Shown: piece after piece, positions 28,494-36,719 of the stretch
Numbering within the stretch: the stretch's first letter is position 1
Layout: each line of letters opens with the position of its first letter
From: Alphaproteobacteria bacterium
GTDB taxonomy: Bacteria > Myxococcota_A > UBA796 > GCA-2862545
Length of the DNA stretch: 64,000 bases
Direction: 5' to 3'
NCBI GenBank assembly: GCA_020632875.1
Contig: JACKET010000019.1
Location: 1 to 64,000, forward strand
Made by a program: the position numbers and the translations under genes
Notes under the pieces: generated by a model
The model's database searches: none
What the model was told of the DNA's origin: nothing
The model's input: the letters and a program-made list of their open reading frames with translations, nothing else

Positions 28494-30389
28494 ATGTCCG
28501 ACCTCCAGCCCGGCACGCTGATCGACAACCGCTACCTCGTCGAAGCCGAGATCGGGCGCGGCGGCATGGCGGCGGTCTACCGCGTCCGGCACGCTCAGCT
28601 CGGCACGCTCGCCGCACTCAAGGTCCTCACGCTCCCCGCGACCAGCATCCAGCAGCGCCTGATGCACGAAGGCCGCGTGCAGGCCGCGCTGCAGCACCCG
28701 AACATCGTCGCGGTGAGCGATGTCGTCGTGCACAACGGCGCGCCGGGCCTCGTGATGGAGTACGTGCGGGGGCCGTCGCTCGACGACTTCCTGCTCCGCC
28801 GCAAGCTCACGCTCGAGCAGGCCAACGAGATCGTCACGGGCATCCTCCGCGGCGTCGCGGCGGCCCATCGGCACGGCCTCATCCACCGCGATCTCAAGCC
28901 CGCCAACATCATGCTCGCGATCACGGCCGAAGGCCTGGTGCCGAAGGTCACCGACTTCGGGCTCGTGAAGATGATCATGGGCGAAGAAGACGGCATGTCG
29001 AAGACCCGCTCCGGGGTCGCGATGGGCACGCCGTCGTACATGGCGCCCGAGCAGATCTCCGACGCGAAGAAGGTCGACAAGCGGGCCGACATCTTCTCGC
29101 TGGGTGCCATCCTCTACGAAGTCGTCTCGAACCAGCGCACGTTCGACGGCGAAGACATGTTCAAGATCTTCAGCGCCATCGTGGGGGGCACGTACCAGCC
29201 CATCCGCGAGCTCGTGCCCGACCTCCCGAAGCGGATGGAGGACGCGATCGTCGGGGCCCTCGAGCCCGACCGCGAGAAGCGCATCGAGAGCTGCGAGAAG
29301 CTCCTCGCCGTGTGGCTCGGCCACGCCGACCTCGAGGGGCCGGTGACGGCGCTCTCGCGCGGCCCGTGGGATGCCGACCTCCTCGAAGCGGCCTCCAGCA
29401 TGGGTGCCGGCGGCGAGAGCACCGCCGACGCGCTGCGCAGGTCCTTCAAGGGCGGCTCGATGCCCATGCCGACGCCCACGCAAGACCGCGTGCGCGACAC
29501 GAGCATGGACAGCGCCCCCACCATCTTCCCGGGTCCGCGGCCCGATCTCCACCAGACGGCCGAGACGCTCCACCCCGAGGATGCAGCCGACGCCGACGAC
29601 GACGATCCCGACACCGTCCCGGGGGCCTCGACCGGCAAGACCCAGTCGACGATGGCGCCCATCCCGGGGATGTTCGACGAGCCGATGCCCGCCTCGGTGC
29701 AGAAGCCCGCGAAGCCCGCACCCGTCGCGTCGTCCGCCACTCCGACGCCGAAGCCGCCCGCACAGTCGGGCTCCTCCGCGATGCCGATGGTCGCCGCGGC
29801 CGCCGTGGTCGTGTTCCTCGCGGCCATGGGGCTCGCCGGGATCGGCGCCTGGGCTGCAGGTGTGTTCGACTCGCCCCCTCCGCCGGAGCCCGTGCCCACC
29901 GCGCCCGACCCGGCACCGGTCCCCGACCCCGATCCCCTGCCCGACCCGGTCCCCCAGCCCGATCCAGCGCCCCAGGCTCCCGTCACGCCCTCGCCGACCC
30001 CGCAGCCCGTGCGCCCGGATCCCGCACCTGCGCCGGTACCCGAACCCGCTCCCGTCCCCGACCCGGTCCACGAACCGGTCCCCGAGCCGCAGCCGACGGT
30101 CCCCGACCCCGCGCCGGTCCCCGATCCAGCGCCGGTCCCCGATCCCGCACCGACGGCCTCGCGACCCGAGGTGTGGATCAACTCCGGCGGCGCCACGGTC
30201 ACGCTCGTGAAGCAGGATGGGCGCCCCGCGAATCCCGATCAGCTCGAGCCCGGCACGTACAAGGTGGTCGCGTTCTTCACGACCACGAACGAGCCCTCCG
30301 AGCAGGGCAGCATCACCGTCGCGAATGGCGAGATCTGGAAGGTCACCTGCTCGCCGAGCCTCCGGAAGTGCTCGATCAAGAAGCAGTAG
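28494..30389 (+). CDS. Transmembrane Ser/Thr protein kinase with Pro-rich exterior
   Basis: A PknB-like receptor kinase of 631 residues. The cytoplasmic kinase domain (about 12-280) has GRGGMAAVY, the ALKVL lysine, HRDLKPAN (Asp133), DFGLVK and SYMAPEQ. A linker rich in Thr, Ser and acidic residues follows, then one membrane helix at about 430-457. The outer part has about 100 residues of Pro-Asp-Pro-x-Pro-Val repeats and a small C-terminal beta domain with two Cys (CSPSLRKC). That domain may sense an envelope signal. It follows the exported-protein gene by 6 bp and ends just before repeat R2. Confidence 0.93.
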   Translation: MSDLQPGTLIDNRYLVEAEIGRGGMAAVYRVRHAQLGTLAALKVLTLPATSIQQRLMHEGRVQAALQHPNIVAVSDVVVHNGAPGLVMEYVRGPSLDDFLLRRKLTLEQANEIVTGILRGVAAAHRHGLIHRDLKPANIMLAITAEGLVPKVTDFGLVKMIMGEEDGMSKTRSGVAMGTPSYMAPEQISDAKKVDKRADIFSLGAILYEVVSNQRTFDGEDMFKIFSAIVGGTYQPIRELVPDLPKRMEDAIVGALEPDREKRIESCEKLLAVWLGHADLEGPVTALSRGPWDADLLEAASSMGAGGESTADALRRSFKGGSMPMPTPTQDRVRDTSMDSAPTIFPGPRPDLHQTAETLHPEDAADADDDDPDTVPGASTGKTQSTMAPIPGMFDEPMPASVQKPAKPAPVASSATPTPKPPAQSGSSAMPMVAAAAVVVFLAAMGLAGIGAWAAGVFDSPPPPEPVPTAPDPAPVPDPDPLPDPVPQPDPAPQAPVTPSPTPQPVRPDPAPAPVPEPAPVPDPVHEPVPEPQPTVPDPAPVPDPAPVPDPAPTASRPEVWINSGGATVTLVKQDGRPANPDQLEPGTYKVVAFFTTTNEPSEQGSITVANGEIWKVTCSPSLRKCSIKKQ

Positions 30390-30428
30390 CCGGGAAATCG
30401 CGACGCAAGCGCCAGATGGGCGCAAGAT

Positions 30429-30627
30429 CACCCGATCAGCCCGAAACGCCGGCCTGCTCTGGTGAGTCCCGAATCCGGTCCGCAAGAAGGCCCGCTCTGT
30501 CGACCCGAACACGGCCATCGAAGGTGCCGGGGGAAACGAGGACGCTCGACCCGCGACGGCCTGGTTTCTGCGTCATCTGCGTCCTTCTGCGTCATCTGCG
30601 TGATGCCTCGGGACGCTCGAAGCTCGA
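30429..30627 (+). repeat. Dispersed intergenic repeat, copy R2
   Basis: Lies between the convergent kinase (ends 30389) and lipoprotein (ends 30648) genes. The 36-nt hairpin is at 30429-30464, with the invariant arm GCCTGCTCTGGTG. The terminal module at 30528-30627 has GGGGAAACGAGGACGCTCGA, four tandem TCTGCGTC-type units and the ending GACGCTCGAAGCTCGA. It has the same order and spacing as R1. Nothing else is visible in the 258-bp gap. Confidence 0.85.
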
Positions 30628-30647
30628 TCCCTTCCACGCCAAGCGTG

Positions 30648-31961
30648 CTAGATCGGCGAGAAGCTCGACTGGTTGTTGAATTCGTCGGACTCGTCGGCGT
30701 CGTCGCAGGAGTCGACGAACACCCACGAGAGCCACGGCGTCACGCCCTGCGCGTCGTTCACGATGGGGTCCCACACGTACGTGGCACCCGGAGCGAGCGT
30801 GTCGATGTTGATGTACCGGTCGCCGATCGCGCAGGTGCCCGGCGCGACGACCTGATCGGTGTACAGGTCGAGCCAGAAGTCGAGCGCCGTCTGGTCGCCC
30901 TGGTTCTCGATCTCGATCAGGTACTCGGTGATGAACCCGTCGGTCAGGGCGAACGCGTCGACGATCACGAGGTCGGGGCCCAGCAGCGCCGCGGACGTCT
31001 CGATGGTGATGGGCCCGCTGACGTTGTTGCTCTCGTTCGACTCGGCGACGTACCCGTCGAAGTCGGCGCCCACCCAGCTCGAGAACGTGCCTTCGGGCGC
31101 GCCGTACATCTCGAGGTAGAGCTCGGCCGTCTCGCCGGGAGCGAGGCCCGAGACATAGGTGCTCGCGTCGTAGGGCGTGCCGGGCACGGGTGTGCCGGAG
31201 GGATCGAGGAACGCGTCGACGAAGAAGCCGCCGGCATAGGCGTCTCCGAGGTTCGTCACCTCGACGATCCACAGCACGTCGGTGTCGATCCCGATGCCGT
31301 CTGCGTACGTGAAGGCGATGTCGGGCTGCCCGAGGTCGACCTCCTCCTCGACCACCGTGACCGTGGCCTGGCCGCCGAGACCGCCGTCGCAGGCGGCCCC
31401 GATCATCGCCGTGCCCGCGGCGACACCGGACACGAGCGCGGACGCGTCGACCGAGGCCACCGCGCCGTTGGACGTGTTCCAGGTGCACCCGCTGCCGAGG
31501 TTGCCCGTGCTGCCGTCGCTGTAGGACGCGACCGCCGAGAGCTGCACGGTGTCGCCGATGTGCAGGTTCAGGCTGGCCGGCGTGACGGACACGCCCGTGA
31601 TGGTCGTGGTCTCGCCGATGACGGTCATCTTGACCTTGGAGCTCTTGCCGGTGCCGTCCTGGACGACGATCTCGGTCTCGCCCTCGGCCAGCGCGAGCGC
31701 CACTCCGTCGGCGCCGATGGTCGCGACGCGCGTGTCGGTGCTGATCCACGAGGACTGCGCGGTGATGTCCTCGTACTCGGTGTTGTCGTAGTACGCGGTC
31801 GCGAAGAACGGCACCTGCTCGCCCACGCGGGCCACGGGGTCGCGGGGCGCGAGCCCGATCCCGAGCAGCTCTTCGCGCGGCGGGAGGCCGGGGTCGGTGT
31901 CGATCGGGGCGACCGGGCCCTTGCAGCCGGCGAGGGCGACGACGAGAAGCAGCGTGCGCAT
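30648..31961 (-). CDS. Lipoprotein with Big_2 and CARDB-like domains
   Basis: A 437-residue lipoprotein (lipobox LAGC, Cys13). After a short linker come two bacterial Ig-like (Big_2) domains, at about 35-115 and 118-205; the second reads SVTPASLNLHIGDTVQLSA. Two CARDB-like adhesion modules follow (about 210-320 and 325-437), each with a paired-Asn pattern near its end (ESNESNN, ESDEFNN). Such proteins act at the cell surface in adhesion or as structural stalks. The last codons end 20 bp from repeat R2. It may be co-transcribed with the upstream lipoprotein, 55 bp away. Confidence 0.85.
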   Translation of the reverse strand: MRTLLLVVALAGCKGPVAPIDTDPGLPPREELLGIGLAPRDPVARVGEQVPFFATAYYDNTEYEDITAQSSWISTDTRVATIGADGVALALAEGETEIVVQDGTGKSSKVKMTVIGETTTITGVSVTPASLNLHIGDTVQLSAVASYSDGSTGNLGSGCTWNTSNGAVASVDASALVSGVAAGTAMIGAACDGGLGGQATVTVVEEEVDLGQPDIAFTYADGIGIDTDVLWIVEVTNLGDAYAGGFFVDAFLDPSGTPVPGTPYDASTYVSGLAPGETAELYLEMYGAPEGTFSSWVGADFDGYVAESNESNNVSGPITIETSAALLGPDLVIVDAFALTDGFITEYLIEIENQGDQTALDFWLDLYTDQVVAPGTCAIGDRYINIDTLAPGATYVWDPIVNDAQGVTPWLSWVFVDSCDDADESDEFNNQSSFSPI

Positions 31962-32016
31962 CGGATCTCCTACCGCGCGAGGATATCCCCGGACGATGGG
32001 CTGTGCTGGCGAAGCC

Positions 32017-32973
32017 TCAGGGGCCGGTGATGGCGAGGGACCAGGGCCCCGACTCGGTCGGGAGGATGATTCCCCCGTCCCAGCCGGCGATCCGGAGCAC
32101 GAACGCCTCGCCCGCGCTCGCGGTGACCGTCACGGACTCGACCGCCACACCGACGACATCGGAGCAGTCGACCGGCGGGCGCGAGCAGGCCGGATGGATC
32201 GACACCATCGCGTCGAACGTGGGGTCGACGGTGAAGGTCCACGTGCCGGCGCTGGGCGCGACCCAGCGGAGGAGGGTGTCCTTCCCGGAGCCCGCGCCGA
32301 AGCAGGCGGGCGTCGCGAGCGTGTCGACCGCCGCGGACGTGTCGCCGGACGCCGCGAGCGCCGAGCCCAGATCCTGATCGACGGGCCCGAAGGTGCCGGG
32401 GCCCACGGCGAGCGCCCAGGTGCCCGTGTTCGTGCCGAACGCGTCGACGACCACGACGAGCGCTTCGCCCTGCGAGGCCTCGAGCACGACCTGCGACGCG
32501 CCCCCGCTGCCGAAGAAGTCGTCGTCGCAGGCGATCTCGGGGCCGGCGCACGACTCGAGCACGTACAGCACGGTGTCGTAGCTCGACCCCTGGGTCGAGA
32601 ACGCGTAGCACCCGTCGGACGGCGCGACCCACGACAGCGCGACCTCTTCGCCCGACGTTCCGGTGCACCCGGTGGGCTGGAGATCGTTGCCCTCGCCGGC
32701 ATTCGTGCCGTTGGCAGAGCCCGCGAACGGCGAGTCGACGCAGGGATCGGCATCGGCGTCGCTGTCGGCATCCGCGTCGGAGTCGCTGTCTGCGTCGGCG
32801 TCGGTGTCGCTGTCGGCATCCGCGTCGGCGTCGGCATCCGTGTCGGCATCGGCGTCGGTGTCGGTGTCGGCTTCGCCCACGACGCGCCTCTTCGCCTCTT
32901 CGACCTCGGCCGGCGTCAGCCAGCAGGCCCCGAGAAGCGGGAGGAGTACGAGCTCAGGCCACCTCGACCTCAT
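32017..32973 (-). CDS. Lipoprotein with Asp-rich stalk and two PPC-like domains
   Basis: A 318-residue lipoprotein (lipobox LGAC, Cys17). The sequence TPAEVEEAKRRVVGE is followed by an acidic stalk of about 43 residues of Asp alternating with Ala, Thr and Ser. Two beta-rich domains follow (about 80-195 and 200-318), marked by DTVLYVLESCAG, a Cys pair and a late VVVDAFG-like strand, similar to PPC domains. It shares the stalk with the EPND lipoproteins at 14548-18092, but the domains are otherwise different. Its start overlaps the upstream gene by 20 bp. Confidence 0.83.
   Translation of the reverse strand: MRSRWPELVLLPLLGACWLTPAEVEEAKRRVVGEADTDTDADADTDADADADADSDTDADADSDSDADADSDADADPCVDSPFAGSANGTNAGEGNDLQPTGCTGTSGEEVALSWVAPSDGCYAFSTQGSSYDTVLYVLESCAGPEIACDDDFFGSGGASQVVLEASQGEALVVVVDAFGTNTGTWALAVGPGTFGPVDQDLGSALAASGDTSAAVDTLATPACFGAGSGKDTLLRWVAPSAGTWTFTVDPTFDAMVSIHPACSRPPVDCSDVVGVAVESVTVTASAGEAFVLRIAGWDGGIILPTESGPWSLAITGP
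32744..32872 (-). repeat. Tandem codon repeat encoding an Asp-rich stalk
   Basis: Longest of the three hexamer tracts (about 129 bp), encoding about 43 residues of Asp-Ala/Thr/Ser in the lipoprotein at 32017-32973. See also 16291-16383 and 17915-18020. Confidence 0.85.
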
Positions 32974-33325
32974 CGATGACTTCCAGATCCTCGCCCCAGC
33001 CTGCGAGCAGGGCCCACGCCGCGGCTTCACCCAGGGTATCCGCGAAGTAACCCTCGATGCCTTCGGGCGTGCGGATCGCGACGATCCAGCCGCCCTGATC
33101 GCGCACGACGTCGGTGAGCAGCCCCTCTTCGTCGAGGATCGACAGCAGCACGCCGCCGGTCGCGGGATCCGAGAGATTCGGCCCGTTCTCGCCGGTGGGC
33201 GCCTCGATCGAGGGGTGCTTCCAGGCGTCGAGCACCAGGCGGGCGCCGAGTCGGTCGAGCATTCCGTCTTTCCAACGGAAGCGGGGGTGGCGTGCGAGCC
33301 ACCTGGCGGGGTCGCGATCCTGCAT
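32954..33325 (-). CDS. Hypothetical protein, 123 residues
   Basis: A small soluble acidic protein rich in Trp and Gly (KDGMLDRLGARLVLDAWKHP, then GWIVAIRTPEGIEGYFADTL), probably a mixed alpha/beta fold. I do not recognise it. The ATG at 33325 gives 123 residues. An upstream start would add about 30 residues of poor composition. TACAAT lies 7 nt before the ATG and could be a -10 box, but no good -35 is visible. The 3' end overlaps the following lipoprotein start by 20 bp. Confidence 0.65.
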   Translation of the reverse strand: MQDRDPARWLARHPRFRWKDGMLDRLGARLVLDAWKHPSIEAPTGENGPNLSDPATGGVLLSILDEEGLLTDVVRDQGGWIVAIRTPEGIEGYFADTLGEAAAWALLAGWGEDLEVIDEVEVA

Positions 33326-33426
33326 GACGCGATTGTAGACCCCGTCGGAGCGGCCCGGAAGCACGAGGCGTGCGCCGTGTAGCAGCCGAGTATTGGACAC
33401 GCTCGGGTTCGATGGGTACAACCCCC

Positions 33427-34065
33427 ATGCTTGATGGAGCCCGCGTGCTCGCTTTCGCGTTCCTCATCTCCCACGCCCTCGCGAGCGAGCGCCCCTGGTC
33501 CGGCGCGGGCGCGGTCACCCAGCTCCCCGACCTCCCCGGTCTCGTCGATCGCTGGGACGCGAAACGGGCCTGGGGAACGCCCCTTCTGGTCGAGACGCTC
33601 CTGTCCGTCTCCGAGCGCCTCGCGTGGGACCACCCCGATTGGGATCCGATCACCATCGGCGACCTCTCCCGCCGCGGGGGTGGCCCGCTCTACGGCCACA
33701 AGACGCACGACCTCGGCATCGACGCCGACCTCGGGCTGTTCGTGCGCGGCGGCCGCCAGCCGGATGGCTTCCTCGACGTGCGGCCCGCCGATCTCGACGT
33801 GGCGGCCACCTGGATCCTCGTGAACGCGCTGCTCGACACGGGCAACGTGCAGTTCATCCTGCTCGATCAGCGCCACATCGACCGGCTCCGCGCCCACGCG
33901 CTCGACGATCTCGGCCTCGATCCCATCGACGTCGATGCGATCCTCGTGCCGCCCACCACGCGCCTCGGCTGGGAGCAGCGGGGCGTCGTACGGCACGCTC
34001 CGAACCACAGCAGCCACCTGCACGTGCGGATCACGCCACCGCCGCCGGTGAGCCAGCTCAACTGA
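33427..34065 (+). CDS. MepA-like (M74) murein endopeptidase
   Basis: A zinc peptidase related to penicillin-insensitive murein endopeptidase MepA, which cuts D-Ala-mDap crosslinks in peptidoglycan. It has a signal peptide (RVLAFAFLISHALA) and is periplasmic. The zinc ligands are visible with family spacing: His94 and Asp101 in GHKTHDLGIDADLGL, and the C-terminal HSSHLHVRI. GDLSRRGGGPLYGH matches the conserved block before them. At 212 residues it is somewhat shorter than E. coli MepA. Alternative starts are ATG at 33412, or GTG at 33445, which follows GGAG; TGGACA-N17-TACAAC (33394-33422) would suit the GTG. Confidence 0.88.
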   Translation: MLDGARVLAFAFLISHALASERPWSGAGAVTQLPDLPGLVDRWDAKRAWGTPLLVETLLSVSERLAWDHPDWDPITIGDLSRRGGGPLYGHKTHDLGIDADLGLFVRGGRQPDGFLDVRPADLDVAATWILVNALLDTGNVQFILLDQRHIDRLRAHALDDLGLDPIDVDAILVPPTTRLGWEQRGVVRHAPNHSSHLHVRITPPPPVSQLN

Positions 34066-34097
34066 TCGCCCGCGGCGTCGCGGGCCCGGAGGTCTCC

Positions 34098-34517
34098 ATG
34101 CTCTTCGCCGTGTCCCTGGTGCTCGGCTGCGCCTCGTCTGCTCCGGCACCCGAGACGCCCGTCACCACCACCACGAAGGTCGAGACGGCCGCGAAGGGCA
34201 CGCGCGTCGACACCGACATCACGGGCCTCGAGAAGGCCCTGTCCGACGGGGCGCTCGTGGTCGACGTGCGAACGGATGGCGAGTGGGCGAACGGCCACGT
34301 GCCGGGCGCCAAGCACCTGCCGCTGTCCGACCTCTCGGCCGATCACCCGATCCTCGCCGAGCACGACAAGGCGCAGCCCGTCTACTTCGTGTGCGAGTCG
34401 GGCGGGCGGTCCGGCCGGGCCGCGGATGCGATGTCGGCGGTCGGGTTCAAGGCCGTGAACGTGAAGGGCGGAACGTCGGCGTGGCGGGAGGCGGGGAAGC
34501 CGCTCGACCCCCCATAG
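34098..34517 (+). CDS. Rhodanese-domain lipoprotein
   Basis: A 139-residue lipoprotein (lipobox VLGC, Cys11, no basic residue before it) with one rhodanese domain. The active-site loop CESGGRS starts at Cys99, and VVDVRTDGEWANGHVPGA is the family's conserved N-terminal block. Periplasmic rhodaneses transfer sulfane sulfur or act in redox repair; the partner is unknown. GGAGG lies 5-6 nt before the ATG. It starts 32 bp after the endopeptidase gene. Its downstream region, up to the convergent gene at 34769, is full of inverted repeats. Confidence 0.9.
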   Translation: MLFAVSLVLGCASSAPAPETPVTTTTKVETAAKGTRVDTDITGLEKALSDGALVVDVRTDGEWANGHVPGAKHLPLSDLSADHPILAEHDKAQPVYFVCESGGRSGRAADAMSAVGFKAVNVKGGTSAWREAGKPLDPP

Positions 34518-34555
34518 GAGCCAGCCGCGCGAAGCGCGCTGCCTCCTCCCGTTCC

Positions 34556-34594
34556 CAGCCGAAGGCGGTTCCCGTTCCCGTTCCCGTTCGGCTG
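34556..34594. terminator. Possible terminator hairpin with TTCCCG tandem repeat
   Basis: CAGCCGAA (34556-34563) and TTCGGCTG (34587-34594) are perfect complements enclosing three tandem TTCCCG units. A second small hairpin (GCGC-GAA-GCGC) lies just before it. There is no T-run, so this is only a possible terminator after the rhodanese gene. Confidence 0.4.
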
Positions 34595-34658
34595 GCAGCG
34601 GAACATCCGACCGCGAGATCGAGGCCCCGTGGAGGCACGGACGCAAGCGTCCGCGCCC

Positions 34659-34726
34659 GCAGAAGACGCATAAGGCGCCGAAGACGCAGAGGATTGGATG
34701 ATGACGCCTTCTTCCGCGTCTTCTGC
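34659..34726. repeat. Long imperfect inverted repeat in a convergent gap
   Basis: GCAGAAGACGC (34659-34669) and GCGTCTTCTGC (34716-34726) pair perfectly. The stem can continue inward with AAGGCG and CGCCTT and outward with Cys-Gly-rich DNA of similar sequence on both sides. The words AGAAGACGCA and GAAGACGCAGAGG resemble the CAGATGACGCAGAAGGACGC units of repeats R1-R7, so this may be a distant relative. It lies between the convergent genes ending at 34517 and 34769. Confidence 0.6.
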
Positions 34727-34768
34727 GCCGGCGCGAGCGCTTGCGCCCGTGCCGATTCCGGGCCGGAG

Positions 34769-35725
34769 TCAGCCGTCGTCGCGGGTCCAGCTCGGCGGGA
34801 GGCGCAGTGGAGTGCCCCGGGCGGCGCGCTTGAGCTTGCGCACCGCGTCGACGCCGGGCGCACGGCCCCCGCGGACGTGGATGTACGTCAACGCGCGGAT
34901 GTCGAGCGCCGCGAGCTCCGTGGCCAGCGGCGCCACCAGATCGTCGGACAGCTCGGCGACGGGCCACGCGTCGAGGTGCTCGAGCCGGGCGCCGGAGAGC
35001 GCGAGCAGCCAGGCCTGGACGCGCACCTCGACCGCCGTGAGCCCGCTTTCCACGAGCCCGTCGCGCCACGGCCGGAGCTCGCCGTGCCCCACGCGCACCC
35101 GACGCACCGAGGGGTGCCTCGCGAGCAGCGACTGCACGAGCGAGACCCGGTTGCGCGCCTCGAGCGACAGGTACTCCAGCTCCGGCAACGACGCGCCGAG
35201 CAGCGCGCTCATCCCCTCCCGGTCGAGCTCCGTGAGCGACAGCTCGGCGATCGGCCGCGGCTCGGCGAGCAGGGCCACGAGCTCGGGGGTGTTCACGCCG
35301 TGCACCGAACGCAGGCCCGCGAACCGCGGGAGCAGCGCCGTCAGCGGCGCCTCTTCGGGCACGAACTCGCGCACGACGTCGATCCGCCGCACCAGCGCGT
35401 GCTCCGGGAGCAGGTCGACCTCCTCCTGGAGCCAGAGGGGCGAGCGGCGGAGCGTGAAGCTGTGGAGGAAGCCCCGGTCGAAGCGGACCGTGCGGTTGTC
35501 GACGAGCAGCCGCAGCCGCGCGCCCACCCAGGCCTCCCAGTGCGTGCGCAGCAGCGCCATCGCGCGCCGCCGTTGGGTGTCGCTGGGCTCGGGGAGGCAC
35601 TGCAGGCCGATGAACTCCCCGCGCGGGTCGCCGCGCTCCGAGAGCCAGTCGGCCAGCACGAGGCGGGGCTCCAGCGCGTCGGGGCTCGCGAGCACCGCCG
35701 CCAGGAGGCCTCCGTCGATGCTCAA
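34769..35725 (-). CDS. TIGR02996-domain leucine-rich protein
   Basis: A 318-residue cytoplasmic protein. The first 45 residues (LLAAVLASPDALEPRLVLAD, then WLSERGDPRGEFI) match the TIGR02996 repeat-companion domain found in planctomycetes and myxobacteria ahead of leucine-rich repeats. Irregular Leu-rich segments follow. The function of this family is unknown. The start is TTG, sharing TTGA with the stop of bioB upstream. The C-terminus is basic and ends at a gap rich in inverted repeats. Confidence 0.8.
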   Translation of the reverse strand: MSIDGGLLAAVLASPDALEPRLVLADWLSERGDPRGEFIGLQCLPEPSDTQRRRAMALLRTHWEAWVGARLRLLVDNRTVRFDRGFLHSFTLRRSPLWLQEEVDLLPEHALVRRIDVVREFVPEEAPLTALLPRFAGLRSVHGVNTPELVALLAEPRPIAELSLTELDREGMSALLGASLPELEYLSLEARNRVSLVQSLLARHPSVRRVRVGHGELRPWRDGLVESGLTAVEVRVQAWLLALSGARLEHLDAWPVAELSDDLVAPLATELAALDIRALTYIHVRGGRAPGVDAVRKLKRAARGTPLRLPPSWTRDDG

Positions 35726-36693
35726 GGGGCCGCCGGGCCTTCCACACGGGGCTCGAGCGGCCGGATCCCGGCGGTCTCGAGGACCCGCATGTCGTCGGCG
35801 TAGTCGGGATTGGCGGTGGTGAGCAGCTTCTCGCCGAAGAAGATCGAGTTCGCCCCCGCCATCATGCAGAGCAGCTGGGCCTCTTCGGACATCGCCTTGC
35901 GGCCCGCCGAGAGCCGGACCATCGAAGCGGGCATCAGGACGCGCGCCGTCGCGATCACGCGGACCATCTCGACCGTCGTGACGCGCTCCTGGTCGGCGAG
36001 CGGCGTGCCGTCGACCGGGACGAGCGCGTTGATCGGCACGGACTCGGGGTGCTTCGCCATGGTGGCCAGCACCTGGAGCATCCGGCAGCGGTCGTCGACC
36101 CCCTCGCCCATCCCGAGGATGCCGCCACAGCAGACCTGGATGCCCGCGCCGCGCACGTGCTCGAGGGTCTGGAGCCGATCGGCGTAGGTGCGCGTGGAGA
36201 TGATGTCGCCGTAGAACTCGGGCGAGGTGTCGAGGTTGTGGTTGTAGGCCGTGAGGCCCGCCTCGGCGAGCCGCTGCGCCTGGTCGGCGGTGAGCATGCC
36301 GAGCGTGCAGCAGGCCTCCATGCCGAGCGCCTTCACGCCGCGGACCATCGCCAGCACGTCGTCGAACTGCGCGCCGTCGCGCACCTCGCGCCAGGCGGCC
36401 CCCATGCAGAACCGCGTGGCCCCGGCCTCACGCGCCTGTCGCGCCGCGGAGAGCACGTCGGGCACGGCCATCAGGCCCTGGTACTTCACCTCGGTGTGGT
36501 GCCGGGCGGCCTGGGGGCAGTACGCGCAGTCTTCGGGGCACCCGCCGGTCTTGATCGAGAGCAGCGAGCACAGCTGCACCTCGTGCTCGCCGAAGTGCTC
36601 GCGATGCACGGTCTGCGCGCGGAACACGAGGTCCATCAGGGGCAGATCGTGGATGGCGCGGATCTCGTCGAGGGTCCAGTCGTGGCGGATCAT
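35722..36693 (-). CDS. bioB: Biotin synthase
   Basis: A radical SAM enzyme that inserts sulfur into dethiobiotin. The SAM-cluster motif C-x3-C-x2-C is at Cys52, Cys56 and Cys59 in GGCPEDCAYCPQ. Further family blocks are NHNLDTSPEFY, CCGGILGMGE and the C-terminal NSIFFGEKLLTT. The length of 323 is normal. No other bio gene is in the window. It is 26 bp downstream of a membrane-protein gene, and its stop overlaps the TTG start of the TIGR02996 gene, so the three may be one transcript. Confidence 0.96.
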   Translation of the reverse strand: MIRHDWTLDEIRAIHDLPLMDLVFRAQTVHREHFGEHEVQLCSLLSIKTGGCPEDCAYCPQAARHHTEVKYQGLMAVPDVLSAARQAREAGATRFCMGAAWREVRDGAQFDDVLAMVRGVKALGMEACCTLGMLTADQAQRLAEAGLTAYNHNLDTSPEFYGDIISTRTYADRLQTLEHVRGAGIQVCCGGILGMGEGVDDRCRMLQVLATMAKHPESVPINALVPVDGTPLADQERVTTVEMVRVIATARVLMPASMVRLSAGRKAMSEEAQLLCMMAGANSIFFGEKLLTTANPDYADDMRVLETAGIRPLEPRVEGPAAP

Positions 36694-36719
36694 CGGGCTC
36701 CCCAGTGCAGGCGGCCCGT

